A DNA stretch of 26,297 nucleotides from Chara braunii. Lineage: Eukaryota; Streptophyta; Charophyceae; Charales; Characeae. Below are positions 18,429-26,297 of the stretch, piece by piece. The stretch is taken from the NCBI GenBank assembly GCA_003427395.1, contig BFEA01000496.1, forward strand, positions 798,679 to 824,975, read 5' to 3'. Within the stretch, counting starts at the first letter, position 1. Each line of letters starts with the position of its first letter. The notes beneath the pieces are model-generated. The model was not told the origin of the DNA. It did no database searches and saw nothing but the letters and a program-made list of their open reading frames with translations. The position numbers were made by a program, and so were the translations under genes.

Positions 18429-18821
18429 ATGTGTGAACGTTTCTTCTGCGCGTGCGAATACCTGCCTGATGACTTGGCGTCGTGGCCCATTATTCAGCTC
18501 CTCCGTTCCTATGTATTTGGTCGCCAGCCGAGCCAAAACAGAACGTTTTCTCAACCAGCTCAACGTGGTCGGAACGGATACGCACCAGCCAACAAGGTAA
18601 GTCTGACTCCCTTCTCTTTCTTTCACCCCTATTCGCACGCAGCCCACCTCAGCTCTACCTTCGGCATAACTTTCCTCTGCTACACATGCCAAAATGAGGA
18701 TGAACCTTCCCCTGAAATGTGGGAAGATGTGTTGCACTTTTACGTAGCACAAAATACTCTCTCTCACGCGCAGCCCCTACCCATCACCCCTCAAAATCTA
18801 CTTACTAATAGCCAAAACTAA
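18429..18821 (+). CDS. Unassigned ORF of 130 codons, doubtful
   Basis: An ATG-started frame opens MCERFFCACEYLPDDLASW and ends at 18821. I recognise no domain. A consensus 5' splice site (AAG then GTAAGT) lies inside it near 18596, followed by a pyrimidine tract and CAG at about 18642. An intron of that size (about 46 nt) would be too short for plants. There is no neighbour to support it and no transposon context. It could be a first exon, a relic or chance; I lean to chance. Confidence 0.2.
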   Translation: MCERFFCACEYLPDDLASWPIIQLLRSYVFGRQPSQNRTFSQPAQRGRNGYAPANKVSLTPFSFFHPYSHAAHLSSTFGITFLCYTCQNEDEPSPEMWEDVLHFYVAQNTLSHAQPLPITPQNLLTNSQN

Positions 18822-18864
18822 CCTCATAATCTAACTCGCAGCTATCAAAAACTTATGTCTAGCC

Positions 18865-19260
18865 TCCTCCTCCGCCCCATTCCGCGGAGAATCGAGGGAG
18901 ATAAGCGTTTTTCCATTTCTCCCTTTCTTCGCTCCCGACTACTCCGCGCACCATATTTTCATTCTAACTCTATTTCTACTAACTCTCTACTCGATCTGAC
19001 TTCATAGTCGGGGTCGCCAGGCCCGAAAACCCCGATTCAAAGCCCTCCCTCGCCCGATTCCGTTTGGAAACGAGGGAGATACTTATTTCCCATTCCCCCC
19101 TTCCGCCATCTCCATGTCCTCCACGCACAGCTTTTTCGTCACAACTCCTCTCCCACTGGCTCTCGTTCGAATCCGATCCTACCATCCGACTCCCCCTACC
19201 GAGTGACCTCAGATTAGCCCCTTTCCTCGCCCGTTTCCGTCAAGGAATGGGCGGGTTACA
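18865..19260 (+). repeat. Diverged repeat, about 178 bp period
   Basis: A CGCCCSATTCCG block followed by GAAWCGAGGGAGATA occurs at about 18873 and 19050. A weaker relative (CGCCCGTTTCCGTCAAGGAAT) is at about 19228. The steps are 177-178 bases. The first two units also share a CTCCRCGCAC...TTTTC part. The third unit is only partial. A decayed satellite or a promoter-type repeat are both possible. Confidence 0.5.
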
Positions 19261-19269
19261 TGCTTTCTG

Positions 19270-20170
19270 CTCCCGTCATGGTCGCTCTCTCTCACTCCGC
19301 ATGTACCTGCCCCGGCTCCCCGTCCCGGTTCGTCCCCTGCTTCCCCAGCTGCTGCTAATGCGCCGCTCCGTTTTCCCGTTCTGCTGCCTCTCTCGTCTGC
19401 TGCAATCGCAACACCCGATAGTAGTCGGCCGCTTTCCTACCCTTAGTGTGGACACTCGGCTATCTCTCTCTCTTCTTTCTCTCGATATGCACCCGGCGCC
19501 AACCCCCGTCTTGGTTCGTTCGCCACCCTCTCTCCTGCCTTCACTATCGAACCGCACCACACCGCCCGGCCAGCCCTCCGTCTGCTGCTTTGCTCCGCTA
19601 TCCGCCTCACCGCCTACTGGTCCCGACCCTGCTCACCAGCTGTTCTCTTAGCCCCCTTCTCCCACCGCGCTGTAACTCCATTTTCACACCAATCCAGCCA
19701 GTTTCCCGTCTAGGTTTGCCCTCCCCGTTACCTCGGACCAGCGCTGCGCTCCAAGGGTCAGCGCTATGCTTGTCTCTCGCCCCTTCTCCTCCGATCCGAA
19801 AGCGGCGCCCGGACCGCTGACTGCAGCGCTCCACTCCGCCCCGCATGCACCTTGCTACCGGTCAGTCTGCCCGTCACCCCCTGCCTCTCTACTGCACCGC
19901 GCCGCCCGGTCAGCCTTGCGGCTTGCTCCGCTTGCACCTGGCGCCGGGTCCTGTCCCGATCTGTTCCCTCATCCCTCACTCTCGTTGCACCTTGCCTCCA
20001 GTCTGCTCCTTCACGCCTATTTCTGCCACGCCTGCCAACTGTACCCCACTTCGTCGGCCGCTCGCTGCTCCGCCCGCCACTTTCCAACCGGCCCGCTGCT
20101 GTCAAACGCTTGACCTTTCACCGCGTGGTCCGACAGCCCCCGCCTCTCAGGAAACTCTGGTTGTCGGCCC
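19270..20170. repeat. GC- and pyrimidine-rich stretch with imperfect direct repeats
   Basis: The stretch is strongly C/T-biased on the + strand. A CACCRCRCCGCCCGGYCAGCC block occurs at 19555 and again at 19895 with related sequence after it, and CGGCGCC blocks recur. Long open frames appear on both strands, but only because the composition lacks stop codons. No gene is supported. Confidence 0.45.
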
Positions 20171-20640
20171 GCCCTCATTTTATAGCCTTTACCGGTGCCG
20201 AGGGCCCACGCCAATCTCCTCTGTATCGTTCCAATTTTAACAGCTGTCCCGAAGGACCGCGCCAGGCCCGCGGAGACAACCAGCCCCAGCCCCCAGTTCC
20301 ACCATCCGGACTCAGACCCAGGTCTGCATTTCCACAGCTCAATGGTGTGCCCGCTGAGCCAGGCTCCCGGGTCCCGCACCACCCAAAGCTTTGCATCCCG
20401 AAACGGGCCACGATAACGGTAATAATAAAAACAAAAAAAAAGGAAATAATAAAAAAAAGTTAATATGTGAAATCAAAATAGGAAAGGCAAAATAACACAG
20501 ATTGTCGGGGGACCCGGCGGGACTGCTGGCATCTCGATTGGGCCCGCCCGCTGTGCCCCCTGATAAAACCGAGGGGGATAGCCCTGTCAGGCCCTCAACC
20601 CCTCAGGCTTCGCTCCACGCTGCTCCGCTGCCGCTGCGCC
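20171..20640. other. Intergenic with an A-rich tract
   Basis: The main feature is an A-rich stretch at about 20412-20465 (AATAATAAAAAC and long A runs). It could be a decayed poly(A) tail of a retroposon lying to its left on the + strand, or simple sequence. No gene is supported. Confidence 0.4.
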
Positions 20641-20712
20641 GACGCCCCGCTGGCCTCGATCCCCGGACCTTCTTACTGTCAACCCAGTGCCGTAACTTAT
20701 AGGGCTAAGCCC
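20641..20712 (-). other. tRNA-like remnant
   Basis: On the minus strand it reads GGGCTTAGCCCTATAAGTT, then CACTGGGTTGACAGTAAG in the anticodon-arm position, then GGTCCGGGGATCGAGGCC, a near T arm. It looks like a decayed tRNA or tRNA-derived SINE head. Pairing is partial. Confidence 0.4.
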
Positions 20713-20763
20713 AAGCCTGAGACTAATATCCGCGGAGTGCCATATAAGACAGTACGACGCTGC

Positions 20764-20791
20764 GCTCAGGGCCAGGAAAATTGGCCTGAGC
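20764..20791. repeat. 10-bp-stem hairpin
   Basis: GCTCAGG(G)CCA pairs with TGGCCTGAGC around an A-rich loop, with one bulged G. The sequence around it gives no hint of a role. Confidence 0.45.
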
Positions 20792-20959
20792 CTCATCTCA
20801 GCCTACAGTCGTGCGCGCGGCCGCCCGACGTCTGCGCCGACTTACCAAGTTGTACCACGACCGCCACTCGCGCCACTCTGCGTGCCAAGGCCTACCGCAG
20901 TCACACTGTCGCCTTTGTCGCCGCTGTCGAGGTCGTCCTCCGTGCGCACGCGTAACTCA

Positions 20960-21270
20960 ATCAAACGTACCAACAAAAAGAAAAATACCGTTAAATCCTA
21001 GTCTAATCAAGAATAAACAAAAGTAAAAATAAAGATTAAAAATATAAACAAACCGCCTGGCGCCCGCGCCGGCTTTATAACCAACGATAGAAACAGAATC
21101 ACGCGCGCCTCAAACCTGCGCGCCCACACACTCTTTGTTCTAGTCAACCATCCAGCCATCGTAACCATATAGACGCAGTTGCGCCTCGCGCGATATACTT
21201 AACTTTAAGCCAAACTCATTTTTTTGTCATTTGCGAAAACCATGGTGGATACCCTTGTAAGGGTATTCGC
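20960..21270. other. A-rich tract then unassigned sequence
   Basis: About 20970-21055 is A-rich (AAAAAGAAAAATA, TAAAAATAAAGATTAAAAATATAAAC), similar in look to the tract near 20430. The rest holds no gene I can support. Confidence 0.4.
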
Positions 21271-21273
21271 GTC

Positions 21274-21829
21274 GACAGCGCACCCGTGCCCTCACGGTAA
21301 GTCAATTCAAGATCTTGGAATAGTACTGGGGATGCCCCTGAAAGTTCGATTTATTTGCGGCACGCCCCTCCGACGGGCAACGTACCCTGTCGTGCCACTG
21401 GAGCCTCTGAGCTTCCCTACAGGCCTCTACGAGTGAGGGGTGCAACTTTCCAACATGCCCCTGTGGCCGTTGGTGGCACTTGCAGCAGTTTCCCTGGTCC
21501 TGGAAAGTGAGGTACCGAGGCATACTGGAAATGTGGAACTGGTACCGCGCCGACAGCGCACCCGTGCCCTCACGGTAAGTCAATTCAAGATCTTGGAATA
21601 GTACTGGGGATGCCTCTGAAAGTTGGATTTATTTGCGGCATGCCCTTCCGACGGGCAACTTACCCTGTCGTGCCCCTGAAGCCTCTGAACTTCCCTACAG
21701 GCCTCTGCGAGTGAGGGGTGCAACTTTCCAAAATGCCCTTGTGGCCGTTGGTGGCACTTGCAGCAGTTCCCCTGGCCCTGGAAAGGGAGGTACCGGGGCA
21801 TACTGGAAATGTGGAACTGGTATCGCTAG
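21274..21829 (+). repeat. Tandem duplication, 278-bp unit, two copies
   Basis: The first copy is 21274-21551, the second 21552 to about 21829. Both start GACAGCGCACCCGTGCCCTC and continue through AGATCTTGGAATAGTACTGG, CCGACGGGCAAC and GTGGAACTGGTA. They differ at only a small number of bases, so the duplication is young compared with other repeats here. Each copy has CACGGTAAGT, a fair splice-donor look-alike, but no coding evidence. Confidence 0.9.
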
Positions 21830-22452
21830 GGGCATATTGAAAATTTTCCCAGTATTACGGCACCGATGTAAGAATTAACGCCGTGAAACTCACTCACTTT
21901 GATGTCCACTGCTAACCAAGCAGTAGGCATCTTGATTGAGCTCCCATGATATGAACAAGAAGTAACACACAGACTGGCTATGGCTACGTATGTCGCTACG
22001 TCCCCTGCTGTGCAAGCATACATATTACCGTGGTGAAAACCATGAGGGAGATAGCGATGGGTAACGATGATCCGCACGGTGTGGATTCATTACTGGCCAG
22101 GCTCTCGGAAACTCTCGAGTGCAGGGACAAGGTCTCCCTGACAAAGAGGATTGGACTCAACGCCCGAATCTGAACGTGTTTATGCAAAGGTGCAGAATAT
22201 CGTGTTTACTCTTCTTTTTTGCGTCTCTTCATAAAACACGTCCAGATTCGAGAGTTACATCCAAGCCTCTTTGCTTGCGGGACCTCACCCCAAGCTGAAC
22301 CGCGAGCACTAATATAGCAACGACCAGTTGAGCCTCCTCACTGCTATTGCCACCTCGCGCGACGATTTTTTCTTTTTTATATAACAAAAATAACAGTATT
22401 TCATTGCAAATGCAAAAGGAGGCCGAGAATCCCTCCACATCTCGACTCGGAA
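21830..22452. other. Intergenic, no gene recognised
   Basis: No supported gene or named repeat. It runs from the end of the tandem duplication to the MITE. Confidence 0.45.
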
Positions 22453-22455
22453 TAA
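22453..22455. repeat. MITE target duplication, left (TAA)
   Basis: TAA directly precedes the left inverted repeat and is matched by TAA at 22893-22895. Three-base TWA duplications mark PIF/Harbinger elements (family knowledge). Confidence 0.75.
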
Positions 22456-22892
22456 GGGTTTGATCCCACAATACTTACCGTAAGTAAAAAGGAGTGTTTG
22501 AAAGGATCCCACCGGTTTTCGCAGATGTAACTTGAAGGAGTTCCACCAGCGATGGATCATTGTGGAAACGTTTGATGTCGTGTCACTTGGGGAGCACACG
22601 ACAACGAGAAAGATTGGGTCATTTTGGAAAAGAGGTTGGCCCATACCCTCTCCCCAAAAAGAGGGCGCATTTTTTGTGGGTGTTTTTTTTTTGGATTCCC
22701 ATGTGGAGGACCTCGTTCGTCTGACAACGAACGTCCTGCGTGATGCCCAATAAAATACACCGCCACTTCCGTAAAAGTTCCGATGCATTGGGGACTGTGG
22801 GGTCTCTATTTTCTTTTGCGCCTCGTCTGCCCCTCCTTCTTTTTCGTTACTTTTACGGTTTTACTTACGGTAAGTATTGTGCGATCAGACCC
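22456..22892. mobile_element. Tourist-like (PIF/Harbinger) MITE, 437 bp
   Basis: Terminal inverted repeats of 34 bases match at 32 positions (22456-22489 and 22859-22892). They begin GGGTYTGATCSCACAATACT and contain the palindrome CTTACCGTAAG. The element is flanked by TAA on both sides. Size, long inverted repeats, G-rich ends and TAA duplication fit a non-autonomous PIF/Harbinger element. Short frames inside show no transposase motif, so movement would need an enzyme made elsewhere. Confidence 0.88.
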
Positions 22893-22895
22893 TAA
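22893..22895. repeat. MITE target duplication, right (TAA)
   Basis: TAA directly follows the right inverted repeat and pairs with 22453-22455. Confidence 0.75.
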
Positions 22896-23206
22896 GAACA
22901 GTGACCTTATGGGCTGACCTGAAACCAGGTCCAGTGTCCCTTACCTCTCTCTCAATCTGTGCTATTCCTGACAAAAAAACTATATAACTTGACAGACACA
23001 AGTGAAACCTAGGTCCAAAAGGGCAAAACAACCCCTACCCTATGTCAAGAATTCTACTAACCACCGTACCCTAAAATACCAAAATTACCTTAGCTCAAGA
23101 AGGAGTTCCAACACGAAACCAATCTCCAAAAAAAAAAAACAATCATACAACAATTCATTGATTCTACGGATACTAATCCCCTCACATCTGCAGTGGCGAC
23201 TGTAAT

Positions 23207-23602
23207 ACCCTCATTGTTCCACCACCTTGTAAGGAGCCTCATCTGCCATGATGGGTTTCCCACCAAGCACCCTTGGACCTTTGTGGTTTGGCCGACACAA
23301 TGGGTACAACTTAAGTTTGTTCCTCACCGGTTCTCTCATAGCCCCCAACCAATAGCGTTCCCCCCGCCTCTTGATACCCTTACACTGCTCAAGATGGCGC
23401 CTCTATTAGCAATTCTGTGAGTTTCACCCTGAACTATAGTAAAGATTGCTTTGTTGTCACACTCATAAGCCTCTGTATCGAGCTACCCTTTCATTCACAC
23501 TGTTCCAATACCCTGTAAAAAGCTTGAGCTGCCATGGGGGGTTTCCCACCATGCACCCTTGGACATTCATGATATAGCGATTACAATGGGTACAACTCAA
23601 GT
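23207..23602 (+). repeat. Pair of diverged direct repeats, about 105 bp, 288 bp apart
   Basis: The copies at about 23207-23312 and 23495-23602 share AATACCCT, ACTGTTCC/ATTGTTCC, a GCTGCCATGG-like word, GGGTTTCCCACCA, GCACCCTTGGAC and CAATGGGTACAACT. They could be relics of one longer tandem repeat or of short LTRs. Nothing coding lies between them. Confidence 0.7.
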
Positions 23603-24530
23603 CAAATTAAATTGAAAATATTAAAATTTGATGAACATTGGAATGATAATTTATAAATATGAAGGATTTTTTTTTTTATGGAATGTTTTTTCAACTTTTA
23701 TTTCTTGTGGGAGTTTTTATGTTGTAGGATGAGTGAGGGTTGAGTAGGTAACCTACTTGTCATCATATGATAGCAGCATGAAGTATTTTGTGGAATCGTA
23801 TTGAGTACCTCTGAAGTAATCTCCCCAGTCGGGATAGATAAAAGCGGCGCCAACTCTCGATACACCCCGAAAAGAAGTTACAAGTTGTAGTAGTTGGAGC
23901 AGCTGACATCCATGACGTCTGATGACGATACTTTGCTCTCCCTTTTTTTTTTCTCCACTTCTCTTTTATCTCTCCTCCTTTCTCCCCCTCACACCCAAAC
24001 CACAATCTCTTTTTAATCAATGCCTCAACACCGCCTCATCACCCTCCATCCTCATCATACCATTGCCAATAACATTAATCACTTCGTTCTACAACCAAAC
24101 CCCTGTCGATCAATTGTCTATTGGTCAACTATCAATTGACCAACAATCTAGTGGTATAACCTATTGTGATGCTGTACTGACAAGCGAGCAATTGTAGAGA
24201 CGGCTTTCCATTGACTAATCAACGAAGAATACTTAAAAGACAGATTAATATTATTAATAATAAGATCGACAATAATAATTATAATGATAATAATAATGCT
24301 ATTTTTTTATTTTTTTTCCATGCGGACCTACTATAGTTTCCAGTTGTACCCATGCAACTATACAATTATAGGTTAGTATCAGACTCGTGGGCAGCAAGTG
24401 TGGGTTACATACGCACTCATACACAAGCAAAATATGAGAATTGCAACAGGTCACTTAATCAAGCGGCAAAACTCAGAGAACGGCCAACTCTTAAATCGGT
24501 GATGATCTCAGAAAACAACAATTTTTTCAA
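23603..24530. other. AT-rich intergenic sequence
   Basis: Homopolymer and AT-rich runs (for example about 23669-23678, 23944-23951 and 24245-24320) and no supported gene. A perfect 8-bp hairpin TTGGTCAA/TTGACCAA lies at 24121-24143. Confidence 0.5.
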
Positions 24531-24579
24531 TTATTGACAACTCATAATAAACACCGGGGGATTGCTTTCTAAACTTGTA

Positions 24580-24790
24580 GTAGACTGCTGTTGTTGAGAG
24601 CATTTGTGGTTGCTGCTAAGAATAGTTGTGGTCGGCTGTTGAGAATGACAGTGGAACGATGTTGAAAACGGCAGTGGACTACCGTCGAGAGCAACAACGG
24701 AATACAGTTGAGAAAAGTTGTGGACTGTTATTGAGAAGACCAGCAGAACATTGTTGAGAACAATAGTGGTTGTCGTAGTAGTGGTCTGCA
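24580..24790 (+). repeat. Degenerate minisatellite, units of about 25-30 bp
   Basis: A loose unit of the form GTTGAGAAxxRxAGTGGA recurs about eight times, for example GTTGAGAATGACAGTGGA, GTTGAAAACGGCAGTGGA and GTTGAGAACAATAGTGGT. After it, to about 24870, CAACAACA words dominate. The long minus-strand frame through it is low-complexity and not called a gene. Confidence 0.65.
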
Positions 24791-25331
24791 ACAACATGCA
24801 ATAGCTATTGAAACGGCCACTACAACAACAGTTCTGATAGCAGCCACAACAACAACCAGTAGCTACAAATACAGAGCAGCCATGACAGTAGCAAGTAGTT
24901 ATTATGTTCAGTACCTGTAGCAACAGCCAACACGATCCAACAACTACAGTAATTAATAACTGGCAGTTGCAGCCTGACAACTACGAGGTGATAGGTAAGT
25001 ATCAGGCCCTAGGGTCTTTTCAACACACAAGTCCCCCAACAGGTTACACATATGTCATACAATCATACAGATGGACAAGCACACGAAAACTTTGTCAACA
25101 CCCACACGCACCGACGTAAAATCCTCCACGAAATGTGGACATCTCAATAATTTTTCAGACCAACGACAAATCATAAATCCGCAGTTGTGCACGGTTGTTG
25201 GAATCTATGCTGAAACTCCGATGTCAACAGCGGGGATCGAACATCAGCCCCACCCTCCTTCTGCATCACTCAATCTTCTCTGTTTTCTCTTCACTCCTCT
25301 TACTTGCCTTTTCTCTTATATATCCTTGCAG

Positions 25332-25382
25332 GGTATGTGCCGAATAAATTCCACGATGCAGACCCCAAATTTGAATCTCAGG
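25332..25382 (+). other. Possible 51-bp internal exon (weak)
   Basis: A strong 3' splice-site look-alike (pyrimidine tract, then CCTTGCAG) ends at 25331. A donor look-alike (CAGG then GTAAGA) starts at 25383. Another donor look-alike (ATAG then GTAAGT) is upstream at 24995. The 51 bases between are open in one frame. No gene family is recognised, so this is only a splice-signal pattern. Confidence 0.2.
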
Positions 25383-25474
25383 GTAAGAATTCCCAGTCCG
25401 AGAGAGGCCAGATCAACCGGTTTCATTAGGTCGGATACCCCATAAGTCAAGTCCAACAGGTATCCGGTCAACAG

Positions 25475-25634
25475 TCACATCCAAGAGGCAAAAGCCACAT
25501 CGCATAGACAAAAATCACGTTCCACAGTCAACGGTTGTGTCTCACAGGCAAAACTCACGTCTCACAATCAAAGGTTATATCCCACAGGCAAGGGTCACGA
25601 TTCACAATCAAGGGTCATGTCCCACAGACCCAAA
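25475..25634 (+). repeat. Tandem repeat, 20-bp unit, eight copies
   Basis: Eight units stay exactly in 20-base phase, with a consensus near TCACRTCYCACAGKCAAARG. They start at 25475 and every 20 bases to 25615. Units differ at several positions each, so the array is old but has kept its length per unit. Confidence 0.88.
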
Positions 25635-26212
25635 AGCAACAACACACCAAGGAAAGCCTAGGAAGGTACCCGGCCTCAACATTCTGAAGTAAATAGGTCG
25701 TGGGCAGCTGGCACCAGGCCCAAATCAAGCCACGAGAAGTAGAGGCTGGGACGAGTCAGGGCTCATTCCAAGTCAATATAAGGACTGGTCAGGCACATTT
25801 CAGACAAATTGCCCATTCACAAGAACTGTGGAAGTGTTGCTGAGGCGCTTGTGCGCTATCTGCGAGTAACTAGCACTGGAGCCGTGGCTGGGCTGGCCTG
25901 CGCTGAGGTGGGAAGGTGGCCATAGCCGCACAACTAGTAGGAGAAGGTAGAACTGAGCCAGAGACTCGTTTTGACGGACATCTGTTATCACACATAAAAC
26001 ACATGAATCATACAGACACCATGAACAAAGCCCCCCCGCTTTCCTACTTCTTCAAATGTACTCGGTCGCATTTCACGATCGGATTCTGATAGAATAATAA
26101 TAGAAATGCACAAACTACGAGCATGCGCAAACCAAAGAAGCAGAGACATATCATCTCTCTTTCCCCCAACAGCGCCCTACTATTTCATTCCTCTCCCTCT
26201 TGCAAACCTTTA
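25635..26212. other. Intergenic, no gene recognised
   Basis: Mixed sequence with no supported gene, RNA or named repeat. Its last part becomes pyrimidine-rich and leads into the microsatellite. Confidence 0.45.
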
Positions 26213-26222
26213 ATCTCTCTTT

Positions 26223-26297
<75 letters not shown>
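26213..26297. repeat. (CT)n microsatellite, cut by the window end
   Basis: After an impure CTCTCTTTCTTTTTCT lead, pure CT repeats run from about 26229 to the last base, at least 34 units. The true length is unknown because the window ends inside it; such runs are also common assembly ends. Confidence 0.95.

Noticed and set aside
19064-20463. Several overlapping frames of 95-203 codons on both strands
   Set aside because: The stretch is C/T- and GC-rich and so poor in stops; frames on opposite strands are equally long and no domain is visible.
22309-22788. Minus-strand frame of 159 codons across the MITE edge
   Set aside because: It crosses the left inverted repeat of the element into flanking DNA and has no transposase motif.
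24531-24980. Minus-strand frame of 149 codons with many Cys and Thr
   Set aside because: It is a translation of CAACAACA and GTTGAGAA repeats, so low complexity and not a gene.
25225-25250. B-box-like GTTCGATCCCCGC on the minus strand
   Set aside because: It stands alone; no A box, anticodon arm or acceptor pairing beside it.

Overview
The window looks like repeat-rich nuclear DNA from a eukaryote, most likely a land plant or other streptophyte. Reasons: a Ty3/gypsy LTR retrotransposon with an initiator-Met-tRNA primer site; a Tourist-like (PIF/Harbinger-type) MITE with a TAA target duplication; many diverged tandem repeats; and in-frame stops in the element that fit C-to-T decay at CG and CHG sites, the plant methylation pattern. 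I could not identify the species and see no intact host gene.

The left half (335-13463) is one retrotransposon of about 13.1 kb. Its two long terminal repeats are about 2.46 kb each and are flanked by a near-perfect 5-bp duplication (TAGGC/TAGGG). Inside, in order on the + strand, are a primer-binding site; gag with a CCHC knuckle; protease (DSG); reverse transcriptase; RNase H; a C4HC3 PHD-type finger; integrase (HHCC, DDE, GPY/F-like end); and a third, unrecognised ORF (about 8738-10753) with a long acidic tract. The copy is dead: eight in-frame stops, several frame changes, and a YMND in place of the catalytic YxDD of reverse transcriptase. The PHD finger between RNase H and integrase, with no chromodomain visible, is the most unusual protein feature.

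The right half (13464-26297) is non-coding as far as I can tell. It contains tRNA-like remnants on the - strand (13.6, 13.9 and 20.7 kb), about 120-bp tandem repeats (15737-16150), and a striking array of ten hairpins (16342-17171). It also has about 178-bp diverged repeats (18.87-19.26 kb), a pyrimidine- and GC-rich stretch (19.3-20.2 kb), a 278-bp tandem duplication (21274-21829), a 437-bp MITE (22456-22892), minisatellites at 24.5 and 25.5 kb, and a CT microsatellite running off the end.

The hairpin array is the best candidate for something undescribed. Each unit keeps the same 20-nt core and an unpaired pyrimidine, but has a different flanking stem whose two arms change together. That is the signature of a conserved fold rather than a simple repeat. 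All identifications rest on reading the sequence; no database search was made.
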